Part shown: positions 20,976 to 33,427 of the stretch, piece after piece
How the letters are laid out: every line of letters begins with the position of its first letter
How positions within the stretch are numbered: the first letter of the stretch is position 1
Origin: Argentina anserina
Taxonomy: Eukaryota; Streptophyta; Magnoliopsida; Rosales; Rosaceae
NCBI RefSeq assembly: GCF_933775445.1
Contig: NC_065875.1
Span: 15,079,001 to 15,143,000, forward strand
Direction: 5' to 3'
DNA: 64,000 bases
Notes under the pieces: model-generated
Database searches by the model: none
Seen by the model: the letters and a program-made list of their open reading frames with translations, nothing else
What the model was told of the DNA's origin: nothing
Made by a program: the position numbers and the translations under genes

Positions 20976-23900
20976 ATGTCGTCCACAGTAAAAGGTGTAC
21001 TACTGAGGACTTCACCGGAAGTAGCTTACAGACACAGAATGGTGCACGACCGTTTTTCCCTCAACGGCTGCTCAACTCGAGCCGGCCAGACTCGGTATCA
21101 GCCCCAAGTTTGTACCATAACAAATGGGATCACCAACCCCAGTCCTAAGAAAAATGAGCTCCAAGGCCAGATTGGAGCACAGCCTATTCTGTCACCAGTT
21201 CTGGATCCAAGTACTCCAACAACTCATAAGGTAACTTCGGTAACTTAGTATACAGTTTCGCCCTTATTGCGAATGGATTTCGAGTTGGATGCTCTATGTT
21301 TAGTTTAGTTCAAGCATTTTGTGAGCCTGATTTAAGTTGGGACTGTTGGTGCAACTTGTAAATCGTCACTTTGGTGTTGCTGGCCTAAAGGTTTCATTTC
21401 TGTTTATGCAGAGAGTTTTTACTTTTGGGAAAGGAAGGAGTGAAGGAAACAAGGGCATGAAGTCACTGGTAAGCTAGCTTTTACCTTCTTTTTTTTTTTG
21501 AGAAATTCATAGGTTCAGCCAAAGATATCAAGATTAGTCCACATTTTAATTAGTAAGTTTATGTTTTGATCATAATGCTTGTGCATTGTAGTTGGGAGGG
21601 AAGGGAGCAAACCTGGCTGAAATGGCTAGCATCGGGCTGTCTGTGCCACCTGGGCTTACTATCTCAACAGAAGCATGCCAAGAGTATCAGGACAATGGTA
21701 AGGATTTACCGGAAGGTTTGTGGGAGGAGATAGTAGAAGGCTTGGAGTATGTGCAAAAGACTATGGAAGCTACTTTGGGTGACCCTTCTAGGCCCCTCCT
21801 TGTTTCTGTTCGCTCTGGTGCTGCGGTAGGTGACTTTCAACTTCTTTTGGGTCTTCTTCATATTTAGTACTGATGTTGAATTTTCCTTTATTATGCTGGA
21901 AATTTTGAACCAATGGAACATATATATCATAAGTGACACATACAATCTCTCTTTAAAAACCAACTGATCTGTATGCTGTATGTGTCTAGATATCTATGCC
22001 TGGCATGATGGACACTGTCCTCAACCTTGGACTCAATGATGAGGTGATTACTGGTTTAGCTGCCAAAAGTGGGGAGCGCTTTGCATATGACTCGTACAGA
22101 CGATTCCTAGACATGTTTGGAGATGTTGTAAGTGCATGCTTTTGTTTAGGCGCTTCATGATGTCAGTATATGATACAAACCTTCAACATGCACTCTCAAC
22201 CCATTGGTAATCATTATCCCTTTCCCTTTGAAGGTTATGGAAATTCCACACTCAAAATTTGAGGAGAAGTTGGAAAACTACAAACACGAAAAAGGAGTTG
22301 AGCTTGATACAGAACTAACAGCTTCCGATCTCAAAGAGCTGGTAGAACAATACAAAGGTGTCTATCTTGAAGTTACTGGAAAAAAATTCCCATCAGGTAC
22401 CAATAGTATAATGCACATAAAGGCTTCCTCTTCTCCCCACCCCTTTAGAGTTTTTAGTAAAGATTCTGTTTGTATACTTGTGTTTTTTTTTTTTTTTAGC
22501 TTTTCTCGTGCGTATCTGCAGATCCAAAAGAACAGCTAGTGTTGGCTATCAAAGCAGTTTTTAATTCATGGGACAGCCCCAGGGCCAACAAGTACCGGGC
22601 CATCAATCAGATAACTGGTTTGAAGGGAACCGCAGTTAACATTCAATCCATGGCTTTTGGAAACATGGGAAGTACTTCAGGAACAGGTGTTCTATTCACT
22701 AGAAATCCAAGCACTGGTGAAAAGAAGCTCTATGGGGAGTTTCTAATCAATGCTCAGGTTCTTAGCACCTATATCATCCCTTTCTAAGCCAATTGCGGTA
22801 CATGCTATTTACTCTATAGAGTTCTAAGAGATCAGTAGCTCAAGAATGACATTTGAACAGGGAGAAGATGTTGTTGCTGGTATTAGGACACCAGAACCTC
22901 TGGATACCATGAAAAATTGCATGCCAGAAGCTTACATGGAGCTTGTGGAGAACTGTGAAATTCTAGAAAGACATTACAAAGATATGATGGTAAAAGTTCT
23001 CAACAATTAGTATGACATCCAGCCTTTCTCTCTTTTTGTTTCTTTTTCATTTTTGGATTGCTATTAATCTTTCATTCCTGAAACTTCTGGCGAACAGGAC
23101 ATTGAGTTCACTGTCCAAGAAAATAGATTATGGATGTTGCAATGCCGTGCTGGAAAGCGCACTGGTAAAGGTGCGGTCAAGATAGCTGTAGACATGGTTG
23201 ATGAAGGGCTTGTTGATAAGCGCACCGCAATCAAAATGGTGGAACCACAACATCTTGACCAACTTCTTCACCCTCAGGTATTTATGCTAAATAAACAATG
23301 CTTAAAATGGTGTATATAGCTGCCTAACTGTTGTATATCACTGCCGCATACTCATACAGGCCATTTTTGACTTCTTAAGTATACTTTTTCTGATCAGTTT
23401 GAGGATCCAACCTCATACAAAGACAAAGTGCTTGCCATTGGCTTGCCTGCATCACCAGGAGCTGCAGTAGGGCAAGTCGTGTTCAGTGCAGAAGATGCTG
23501 AAGCATGGCATGCACAAGGAAAGAAGGCCATCTTGGTAAACAGATAACCTTATTCATCTAACTCTCTTATTCTATTTCTAACACATAGGTAGAATAAAAC
23601 AAAAGTGGATTTCTTGCTCCTTTTTCTAAAATTGATAGTTCCCAAAGACTTATAATCTATCCTAATAGGGGATGAAGTTTAAAATCATATTGTTATCTAG
23701 TTAATATATGACTGCCTAAAGTAATAAGGACTTGAATTGGAAGTAATTAAATAAAGACTTATAGTGGAGTCACATTCTGATTCATAACAACTCAAAATGG
23801 TTGCTGTATAACTTTAGGTAAGGACTGAAACCAGCCCGGAAGATATTGGGGGAATGCATGCATCTGCTGGGATTTTGACTGCTAGAGGTGGCATGACATC

Positions 23901-26529
23901 TCATGCAGCTGTTGTGGCTCGTGGATGGGGTAAATGTTGTGTTTCAGGATGCTCAGATATCCGAGTACATGATGATGAGAAGGTTCATATTCTAGTTTTC
24001 CTTTTACATCTACTTTTAGTAATTATGAAGTGAAATGTATGATTAGATGTCTCCATTGATGTAATGCAGGTTGTTGTGATTGGGAACACTTTATTTAGAG
24101 AAGGAGACTGGCTCTCCCTCAATGGAAACACTGGTGAAGTCATATCAGGAGCACAGCCACTTTCTCCTCCAGCTTTGAGTGCCGATTTAGAAACCTTTAT
24201 GTCTTGGGCTGATAGCTTTAGGCATCTCAAGGTGCCTTAGCTTTCTTGCTCTATGGTTTGATTAATTCCACTACCTATTTGGTTTCTCTAAAAATAAGGA
24301 AATGATATACAGGTTATGGCTAATGCCGATACACCTGAAGATGCACTAACAGCAAGAAAAAATGGTGCACAAGGGATTGGACTTTGCAGGACAGAGCACA
24401 TGGTAAGCATTCTAGTATTCTACTGTCAAAATATATTTGTACTTTTGCAGTTTTGCCTGCTATATGAAGTTCTGAACTGATACTGAAGTTATGGAACTCT
24501 ATGCACATTTCCATGTTTGTTTGATTTTTCCTTCTTTCCAATATTTCAGTTCTTTGCTTCGGATGATAGAATTAAGTCAGTAAGAAAGATGATCATGGCA
24601 AGTACAGTTGAACAGAGGAAGGCAGCATTGGACCTCTTACTACCATATCAGAGATCTGACTTTGAAGGAATTTTCCGTGCAATGGATGGTATTTTTCTTT
24701 TTCTTTTTATTATACTTATGATACAAAATTTTGAAGTTTATCACTGGCCTCTTCTGTTATACATTTGTAGATGTAAGTTGTAACTTATATAAATTATAAA
24801 TTCATGAAATTCCAGGTCTTCCAGTAACCATCCGATTATTAGACCCTCCACTTCATGAGTTTCTTCCAGAAGGTGACCTAGAACAGATTGTTAAGGAAGT
24901 AGCTGCAGAGACTGACATGACTGAGGATGCAGTTTACTCCAGAGTTGATAAATTAACAGAAGTAAACCCCATGCTTGGTTTCAGAGGCTGCAGGTACATG
25001 AATATATTGACTCTTAAATCTCAAATTAGCTCTGTGAAGTAATAACTAAAAATTGTTTTCAAATCGTTCAGCCGATTGTTGCATTCATTGTTTCCAACAT
25101 ATAAAATTTAACTCGTCTGAAAATGTGGCACAAGTTTAAAGATCTTGTTTTCTTGGATGAAACTTCTATATATTAATTTACAAATTTCCAATGAAGAACT
25201 TGATCATATGCAAAGAACTAGTATCTCTGGTTGTTGATGAAAGGCTTTTTTCTGGTGTATCACCAGGCTAGGGATATCATACCCAGAACTCACAGAAATG
25301 CAAGCACGTGCAGTCTTTCAGGCTGCAGTCTTAATGAGCAACCAGGGTGTTAAAGTGTTCCCTGAGATAATGGTTCCTCTTGTTGGAACACCTCAGGTAT
25401 TTTCCAGCATTCTTGTTCATTAGTTTCTCATTTCTCGTCGTTTATTCACAATGCTAATTTACAAGAATTTGAATTTCTTTTCTGCTTGTACAAAAGTGAT
25501 GAAACTTCTTTGACTTAATCAATCAAGCAACCAAAATATATGTTACATCTTCTTTCTTCATTTGTATCCTAGGAACTGGGACACCAAGTGACTTTAATCC
25601 GGAGTATTGCTAAGAAAGTGTTCTCTGAGATGGGTACCACCTTAAAATTCAAGGTCGGGACCATGATTGAGATTCCTAGAGCTGCACTGGTTGCAGATGA
25701 GGTAGGTTTAGTCGATATGTTTCTCTTTTTCTTGGTAAGGTTGAATTTTGATTTCAACATATAAGGATGAATAGGTTTTGTTTCATATTATGCTGATAAA
25801 TAAGTATCATAACAATGCTGACTACAGATTGCAAAAGAAGCAGACTTCTTCTCTTTCGGAACCAATGATCTCACTCAAATGACCTTTGGATACAGTAGAG
25901 ATGATGTGGGCAAGTTCCTAAATACTTATTTGTCTGAAGGCATTCTTCAAAGTGATCCATTTGAGGTTAGTGATGAACTGATGATATATGGGTCCAAAGC
26001 CTACCAAATTCATTCATGAAAAAATGAAAAATAACTTAAAAACTGACTTATTGGCACTAAAAGTCCAACTTATGACTCATTTAGGTACTTGATCAAAGAG
26101 GAGTAGGGCAACTTGTTAAGATGGCCACAGAAAAGGGACGTGCAGCTAAGCCTAGCTTAAAGGTAAATCACAAAACATGGCCATATAGTACCAAGGGTTT
26201 TACAGTTTCATCGATCATTTTCCTTAACATGATGATGTATCTGAACAAACAGGTTGGAATATGTGGAGAGCATGGTGGGGAGCCTTCTTCTGTTGCATTT
26301 TTCGCAGAGGCCGGACTAGACTATGTCTCATGTTCTCCATTCAGGTTCTCTATTTTCTCCCTTTTCTTCTGGAACCATTTGAAATGGTACATGTTATATC
26401 ACACCAATAAATTTACCAAACATTGAAGTAATAATCTGTCTTATAACTAACTAAATTTGTAACTGTAAATGCTTTGGCAGGGTACCAATTGCAAGGCTAG
26501 CAGCGGCTCAAGCTGCAGTGAGCCAGTGA
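20976..26529 (+). CDS. PPDK: Pyruvate, phosphate dikinase, chloroplastic
   Basis: Twenty exons join in frame to 959 residues: 20976-21230, 21412-21468, 21592-21825, 21990-22127, 22234-22396, 22522-22757, 22861-22989, 23098-23277, 23398-23535, 23818-23982, 24070-24231, 24313-24402, 24550-24688, 24816-24993, 25267-25396, 25573-25701, 25828-25965, 26085-26162, 26253-26344, 26481-26529. All introns are GT..AG. The enzyme interconverts pyruvate, ATP and phosphate with phosphoenolpyruvate, AMP and diphosphate. Order: a Ser/Arg-rich transit peptide (about 1-85), the ATP-grasp N domain ([20 protein letters not shown]), the swivelling phosphohistidine domain with [13 protein letters not shown] (regulatory Thr537, catalytic His539), and the PEP/pyruvate barrel with [17 protein letters not shown] and [13 protein letters not shown] (catalytic Cys917). 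All key residues are present and length is normal for plants. Intron 1 is only 181 bp. Confidence 0.97.
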
Positions 26530-27030
26530 ATATTATGAATAAATAGTGACTCTTCATTTTGTAAATAACTTCTTACACACGTCAAAAATGTCACAATCTA
26601 CTATGGAAACCAAAATAAAGTGAGAATGTATTACTGTCCATAGTATTCCAAGAAAAACTAGTCCATGTAATTTCGTGAATTTCAATCTTGATTTTATCTT
26701 TTAGTGTATTCAAGATAAGACTTGTTATGAGTTGCATAATCTAAAGACACTACTAAATCGACCATTGTAGCAAACCAGTAGTGATTCAAAAAAATTCCAG
26801 TTGTCACCCCTTCATTGCTGCTTTGCCATTGTTGCTGCCTCCCTTAAAATATGGGGAAACAAATGTTGATATAGAAGCAACAACTACAATGTCAATACAC
26901 CAGCTGCTCTAGTCTCCTTCTCTTACCAAATTAAATGTAATCAACAATTTATCGGCTAAGCTTTAAACTTTACACCGGTAAAATATTACTTAATATTAAT
27001 CACTATAGATCATTCAGAATTTGAACTAAG
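26530..27030. other. PPDK 3' flank, intergenic
   Basis: It holds the PPDK 3' UTR (AATAAAG near 26615) and AT-rich DNA. No NB-ARC sequence is present upstream of the LRR pseudogene that begins at about 27033, so that gene lacks its 5' half here. Confidence 0.5.
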
Positions 27031-27211
27031 ATCTGGTGATCAAAACCCTTATACATGATCTTTCACGGGCAGTTGCAGGACCTGAATGCTCTATTTGCAG
27101 TGTTGATATTGGAGATATATCTGAAAGAGTTCATCATGTTTCTTTTAGTTGTTTCCTGCCTTCTTCATGGGAAGTTCCGGTAGCATTGCTCAAAGCAAAG
27201 AAAACTAGGAC

Positions 27212-27216
27212 ATTTA
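27212..27216 (+). repeat. Target-site duplication ATTTA, left copy
   Basis: ATTTA directly before the element at 27217 matches ATTTA at 29548-29552 directly after it. With one copy removed the LRR frame reads RTFILPLQNQACSIWS without a break. Confidence 0.9.
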
Positions 27217-27534
27217 AGTTAAAAATAGAATGCTATATTGATTGTTTGATATTGATTGAATTGATACAAGGCTAAGCTATCTATTTATAGGAAAGATTGG
27301 AGAATATTGCACTGCTGTTAGCACTAATCCTAATGATTAAACCTAGCTATTAACACCACAGATGAAACAACCTGCCCCTCAGATACCCCCGACCAATTAA
27401 CTCCCCGGTGAGAAGATCCTGAAAGATCGCACACATAGGAAAAAATGTCACAGAACACTTAGCGTCAGTGTTCAATTGAGGAACAAATATCAAATGATGA
27501 GATAAAGCATGGACATATAGCACATTATGAAGCT

Positions 27535-28755
27535 CTATTGTGGAGTAAGACGAACCGATCCTTTCTCGATGACGGGAAAGGCTTCACCATTAGCATTAGT
27601 AACATATGGTACTGGTGGAGGAGATAATATGGAAAAATAAGATTTGTCATAAGTCATATGATCAGACGCACCAGAATCAATAATCCATGTATCAAAACCA
27701 ACAAAGTTAAAAATATTTAAAGCCAAACCAATTTTACCACGGCCAGCGATGGATGCGGTAGGCACTACTCCTCCTGTTGTATGATGATCATGTCCAACCA
27801 CACCATAGATATCTGGTTCTTGGATGAATTGAATGGCTACTTTCGCCTTTGGGACGATAATTGGATTTCTGAGGCCTAAGGTGTGGATACAGCTTCCAAC
27901 AGGTCGCACGAGCATGGTTAGTATGACAATAAGAGCAAGGAGGGCGGAGCTGATTCCCGAAGCCGGGTGGTGGTCCTTGCCGATGAAGTGGAGCTGAAGT
28001 TGCCTGTTGAAGGGGTGGTGTTGGAGATCTAGCATGAACAATAAGGCTGGAAACTTCAACTTGTGTCTGATGAAGACTCTCCTGTTGAGACTCATCATTT
28101 CGGATATATGTGAAATCTGCAATCAGGCTAGGGGTTTGGTCTTTCTGAGTAATTCCCCTTTCGCATTGTTATGTTTTGCATCAAGACCTTTCAGGAAATG
28201 ATAAACGCGCTCAAGCTCCTTTTCTTGTTAGTACCAGACAATATCCTCTGGATTCTTGATCATGCAAGGATGTTTCACATCAATTTCAGCGCAAATATTT
28301 TTTAGTTTGGTGAAATATTGCGCCACCAGTTGCCTATCCTGTTGCATCGCCAAAGCTGTGCACATTAACTCATGAACCTGTATAAAATCAGAGTCATTAC
28401 TATATAAGCCTTCTAGTGTCCTCCATATCGCCTGCGCAGTGTCACATGACTCCATCAGATCAACTATTTCTTCATTCATAGCTTTCCACAAGACAGACAT
28501 GATAAGACCATCGTCGTCGTCCCACTTAGTGTATGCAATAATATCATCTACACTAGGAGCTTTAGTTACTCCGGTTACATGCCACATCTTGTGCATTCCT
28601 CGAAGATGAGCTGCCATAATTCTCTTCCATTTACAGAAATTGGTCCCATTGAGTTTAGTTCCTCCAAATGAACCACTGTCAGAACTCTTAACAGATACTT
28701 CAAATTGCGAAACATCATTGTTCCGAAAACTCTCAAATTCATCTCCGAAAACCAT
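27535..28755 (-). pseudogene. Copia gag and protease of the deleted element
   Basis: Gag starts at 28755 (MVFGDEFESFRNN) and reads SGSFGGTKLNGTNFCKWKRI, TKWDDDDGLIMSVLWKAMNE, IVDLMESCDTAQAIWRTLEG and MQQDRQLVAQYFTKLKNICA, as in UBN2-type copia gags, and stops at 28228. The second piece, 28122-27535, has protease text GFDTWIIDSGASDHMTYDKS with the catalytic DSGA. It corresponds closely to the gag-PR of the element at 31016 but carries stops and a frameshift between the pieces. Confidence 0.85.
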
Positions 28756-28819
28756 TTGAAAAGGTAAATCAAAGATCAGAGATTATACAACGGAAACACC
28801 AAAAAAAAGGTATGAACCT

Positions 28820-28945
28820 ATCAAAGTTGGGACGGGTCGGATCTTTTCCGGATCGGGTCAGATTTGGTCCGGGTCGGATCTGCCGGGTCGGTCGGATCTT
28901 GCCGGGTTGGGTCGGGTCAAATATTTTAGAACCGGGTTGGGTCGA
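28820..28945 (-). repeat. CCGACCCG-rich repeats in the copia leader
   Basis: Between primer-binding site and gag the minus strand carries repeated TCCGACCCGACC-like words (visible on the plus strand as CGGGTCGGATC units). The same kind of array sits in the leader of the sister element at about 30820-30906. Confidence 0.7.
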
Positions 28946-29334
28946 ATTGGTTTCGGACCAGGTATTTAGGGCGGAAATACCATCGCCCACACACTCTCCT
29001 TCCTATGCCTCTTTCTCTCCCAAAGCTTCAGATTGAAAAACGCGGAAGTGGAGCCGGACCTCGGTGGAGAGCTCGGGCGGCGCGGTGGAGAAGTATGGCC
29101 TCGGTGCGGTGCGAAGGCAGAGAGGGGTGAGGAGACGTCGGATGACTCTGACGAGGATGCGAGGAAGGAGTCGAGCTACTGCCGGCTGGTTTATGGCCTC
29201 GGTGCGGTGGAGCTCCTCAGTGCAGTGCAGAGGCAGAGAGAGGCGAGGAAGGCGCCGAGCTACTGCCGGCTGGTTCTGTGGGAGGTACGGACCCAAACCC
29301 AGAAAAAAAAAAAAGGAATTTGGCTCTGATGCCA

Positions 29335-29547
29335 AGTTAAAAATAGAATGCTATATTGATTGTTTGATATTGATTGAATCAATACAAGGTTAAGCTATCT
29401 ATTTATAGGAAAGATTGGAGAATATTGCACTGCTGTTAACACTAATCTTAATGATTAAACCTAGCTGTTAACACCACCATGAGTAACATGATCATGCTTT
29501 ACCAGCTCTTTCAACACAGCTGTTCCAGCTCTTAACTCACGATAACA
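29335..29547 (-). repeat. 5' LTR of the deleted copia element
   Basis: 213 bp, matching 27217 to about 27362 in its retained part (AGTTAAAAATAGAATGCTAT ...) and alignable with the 197-bp LTRs at 30125 and 36063 (shared CATGTTACTCATGGTGG and CCTATAAATAG), so all are one family. CCTATAAATAG, read on the minus strand, is the likely LTR TATA box. Confidence 0.85.
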
Positions 29548-29552
29548 ATTTA
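29548..29552 (+). repeat. Target-site duplication ATTTA, right copy
   Basis: Pairs with 27212-27216 around the internally deleted copia element. Confidence 0.9.
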
Positions 29553-30119
29553 TACTACCACTTCAGAATCAGGCATGTAGCATTTGGAGTCACAATACGA
29601 TCATTTCCAACTTGAGGTTCTTGCGTGTGTTAGATCTGCATAATCTAAGAATCGATGAGCTTTCAAATTTCATTGGCAAGTTGATCCATCTTAGGTACCT
29701 TGACCTCTCTGGTAATGTTTGTATGACAACACTCCCTGCTTCTATAAGCAATCTCCAGAATTTGCAGACGCTTAAACTCAACAGGTGCTACAGACTTGAA
29801 CAACTACCTAGGGAGTAGGGATATTGGAAAGATGACCAGCCTTCGACATCTTGATATCACTGGGTGCCGCAAACTGAATCACATGCCACCTGGGCTGGGA
29901 AACTTGGTATCTCTTTAGACATTGCCATTATTCATATTGGGTAGAAAGGATATATTTCAGGTGTTAGCGGTGGACTAGATGAGTTGAGTGGCCTGAACTG
30001 TCTCAAAGGGGTGCTTCATGTTGCCCATCTTGAACATGTTGGCAATGGTACAACGAATTCAAGGAGTTCAAATTTGTGCAGCAAGCAATATCTTGAATCC
30101 TTGAAACTAATTTGGTCCA

Positions 30120-30124
30120 GAGAT
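30120..30124 (+). repeat. Target-site duplication GAGAT, left copy
   Basis: GAGAT directly before the LTR at 30125 matches GAGAT at 36260-36264. Removing the element and one copy gives LIWSRDDNNASNEDDMVLEG in the LRR frame. Confidence 0.92.
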
Positions 30125-30321
30125 TGCTGGAGTGAGCTGGAAAAAAACTGTGTTGGAAGCATGAGCATGTTACTCATGGTGGAGTTAACAACTATGCTTA
30201 AATATTAGAATTAGTGTTAAACAACAGTACAATATTCTCTCATCTTTCCTATAAATAGATAGGTTAGTCTTGTATCAATTGATAAGAGAAAATATCAATA
30301 TACAAACCTCTATATTTAAGT
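30125..30321 (+). repeat. 5' LTR of the full-length copia element
   Basis: Starts TGCTGGAGTGAGCTGG and ends CTCTATATTTAAGT directly before the primer-binding site. It contains CCTATAAATAGATAGG, the likely TATA box. Pairs with 36063-36259. Confidence 0.93.
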
Positions 30322-30819
30322 TGGTATCAGAGCATTGCTCTATTTTTCCTGGGTTTTTTAGTTTTTCTGTTTGGATGCGAACTAGGCTAGTATCCTCAAT
30401 TGGTAGCCAATTTTCTTATCTCCGAGAGATTCTTGCATTGTGTGACCATCCCTCAGCGTGCAGTCTTGTAGAACCGCATTGTGTTCACTCCAAAAACCCT
30501 CCACGTTTGCATCCCGACACCCTCACAGAAACCTCCACAGACCCGCGCCGGTATCACTGCATCACTCGCGCCGGTATCACCTCTGCATGGTCCTCCTCTG
30601 CCTTGTTGCAGACTTCCGACCCCTAAACGACGCCGTCGCCGTCGTCTCCTCCCGGTTTGAGAATACCCCGGCGATTTCCTTGGTCTGCCGCCGCTGAAGA
30701 AGACCTACACCGCTTCCGCCGCTCCCACCGGTCTTGAAAGGGACTTCACATCGCCGCTGCAAATCGTGGATCGCCGCTGCATCTCACTGCAAATCCAAAC
30801 GACCCAGATTCGACCCGCC

Positions 30820-30906
30820 CGGCCCGGCTTACATTCGACCCGTCCGGCCCGGCCCAATCTAGATCCGACCTGACCACATCCGACCCGACCAAATCCGACC
30901 CGGCCA
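30820..30906 (+). repeat. CCGACC-core repeats in the copia leader
   Basis: The leader before gag reads as repeated words built on (A/T)CCGACC, CGACCCG and GGCCCGG, for example CATCCGACCCGACCAAATCC. About seven CCGAC/CGACCC cores fall in 87 bp. The deleted sister element has the same type of array in the same place. Confidence 0.7.
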
Positions 30907-33427
30907 TCTTTGTTAGCGCTGGTGCACCGATGATGCCCGTGCACCTGCGATAGGTTCATTTCAGTTTTTTTGGTGTTTCCGCTGTATAATTCCTGATTTT
31001 TCAATTTCTTTTTCAATGGGTTCTGGAGACGAAGCTGATATTCCGAAATTTGAAGTATCTGTCAAGAGTTCTAACAGTGGGTCCTTTGGAGGAACTAAAC
31101 TCAATGGGACCAATTTCCTCAAATGGAAACGACTTATGACGGCTCATCTTCGAGGCATGCACAAGATGGGGCATGTCACCGGCGTAACTAAAGCTTCTAG
31201 TCCCGATGATATTATTGCCTACACTAAGTGGGATGACGATGATGGCCTTGTCATGTCCTTCTTGTGGAAAGCTATGAATGACGAGATCATTGATCTGGTG
31301 GAGGCATGCGACACTGCGCAGGCAATATGGCTGACACTTGAAGGTTTATATACTAATGACTCTGATTTCATACATGTTCATGAGTTAATGTGCACTGCTT
31401 TAGCAATGCAACAAGATGGGCAACCAGTGGCGCAATATTTCACCAAACTTAAAAATATTTGGGCTGAGATTGATATGAAACGTCCCTGCATGATCAAACA
31501 TCAAGAGGATATTGTTTGGTACCAACGTGAGAAGGAGCTTGAACGAGTTCACCATTTCCTGAAAGGTCTTGATGCAAAACATAACAGTGCGAAAGGGGAA
31601 TTGCTCCGGCAGACCGAACCCGCTAGTCTCATTACAGCTTTCACATATATCCGTAAGGATGAATCTCACCAAGAAAGCCTTCATCAGACACAAATTGACG
31701 TTTCCAGTCTTACTATTCGCGCTAGATCTTCCGCACCACCCCTTCAACAGGCCATTTCAGCTCCACCTCATCAACGAGGACCACCACCAGGCTTCGGGAA
31801 TCAGCCCCGCCCTTCTTGCTCTTATTGTCATGATACTAACCATACTCGTGTGACATGTTGGAAGTTGTATCCTCACCTTCGGCCTAAGAGGCCTCATTCT
31901 CGTCCTCAGGCGAAGGCTGCTATTCAGCTTGTCCAGGAACCTGATGTCTATGGTGTGGTGGGACATGATCATCATACATCCGGCGGCGCAATACCCTCCG
32001 CATCCATCGCCGGCCGTGGCAAAATTGGTATGGCTTTAAATATTTCTAACTTTGTTGGTTTTGATACTTGGATTATTGATTCGGGTGCATCTGATCATAT
32101 GATTTATGACAAATCTTATTTTACCATATTGTCTCCTCCACCAGTACCCTATGTGACTAATGCTAATGGTGAGGCCTTTCCAGTCTTAGGGAAAGGGTCA
32201 GTTCGTATTACTCCCACAATAGAGCTTCACAATGTGCTCTATGTACATGCTTTATCTCATCATTTAATATATGTTCCCCAATTGAACGTTGATGTTAAGT
32301 GCTCTGTAATTTTTTTTCTATGTATGTGATATTTCAGGATCTTCTCACTGGGGAATTAATTGGTCGGGGGTATCTGAGGGGCCGGTTGTTTCATCTGGAT
32401 CTGACATATGCTGGGGAAAAACCAGGGGCACAGTCTCGGATCGCTTTAATCTCCACTTCTGACAAGCTAAGTGAAGTTTGGTTGTGGCATCATCGCTTAG
32501 GACATCCATCCTTTAGTATTATGAAAAAATATATGCCTACTTTGTTTATTAGTGTGGATGAGTCACTTTTACGGTGTGAGACATGTGTTTTAGGCAAGAG
32601 TCATCGGTCTACTTATTCCTCTAGTACTTCTAATAAACATATTCTTCCTTTCGAATTAATTCACTCTGATGTTTGGGGACCCTCCAAATAGTCTACTGTG
32701 TCAGGGATGCGGTATTATGTGTCCTTCATTGATGATTGCACCCGTCTTTCATGGATTGTTCTCCTCAAAACTAAAAATGAGGTTGTTCCAGCTTTTCAAG
32801 TCTTCTATAACATTGTCCAAACACAATATAATGCCCACTGTTAAAATTCTTCGTTCTGATAATGGGGGGGGAATATGTGAACCATGTCGTTCAGGAGTTC
32901 TTTACCAAACACGGAATTGTTCATCAAACGACGTGTCCTTACACACCTGAGCAAAATGGAGTGTCTGAAAGGAAAAATCGCCATTTACTTGATATGACTC
33001 GGCGTATTCTTTTTAGTGCCCATATGTCTCAGTACCTTTGGGGTGATGCTGTCATCACTGCCGCCCACCTCATTAATCGCCTTCCTTCTCATGTCTTTCA
33101 GAGAAAGGTCTCATACGAGGTACTTGCATCCCATGTCTCCTTACCCTCTTTCCATACTCTTCCTGCTCGTGTTTTTGGTTGTGTTGTTTTTTTCCACCTT
33201 CCAAAACACTAGAGGTCTAAGTTGAATGCCCGGGCCATTAAATGTGTGTTTATTTGGTATGGCGGACATCAGAAAGGGTACCGATGCTATCATCCGCCTA
33301 CCAATAAGTACTATGTCACTATGAATGTTACTTTCTTTGAGGACATGAGTTATTTTTCCTCTTCCGATACTGCTCTTCAGGGGGAGAATTCCTATTTTGA
33401 AGACTTGTATCATGGAAAATGGGAGAC

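Larger units (their letters stand above)
27217..29547 (-). mobile_element. Internally deleted Ty1/copia element (LTR-gag-PR-LTR)
   Basis: The minus-strand element has a 213-bp 5' LTR (29335-29547, starting TGTTATCGTGAG), a primer-binding site complementary to initiator tRNA-Met (TGGCATCAGAGC on the minus strand, 29323-29334), gag and protease, then a truncated 3' LTR (27217 to about 27366). At about 27366 the text jumps from the protease/integrase boundary (GRGYLRGRLFHL) straight into the LTR, so integrase, reverse transcriptase, RNase H, the polypurine tract and about 65 bp of LTR are deleted. Target duplication is ATTTA. It could move only with proteins supplied by a relative such as the element at 30125. 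Confidence 0.9.

Noticed and set aside
28812..29393. Long overlapping plus and minus open frames
   Set aside because: They fall in the copia leader and LTR. The frames are produced by the CGGGTCGGATC repeats and GC-rich leader and show no domain text.
30270..30762. Open frames of 60-118 codons on both strands after the copia 5' LTR
   Set aside because: This is the untranslated leader between primer-binding site and gag. The frames are low-complexity Pro/Ser/Arg text.
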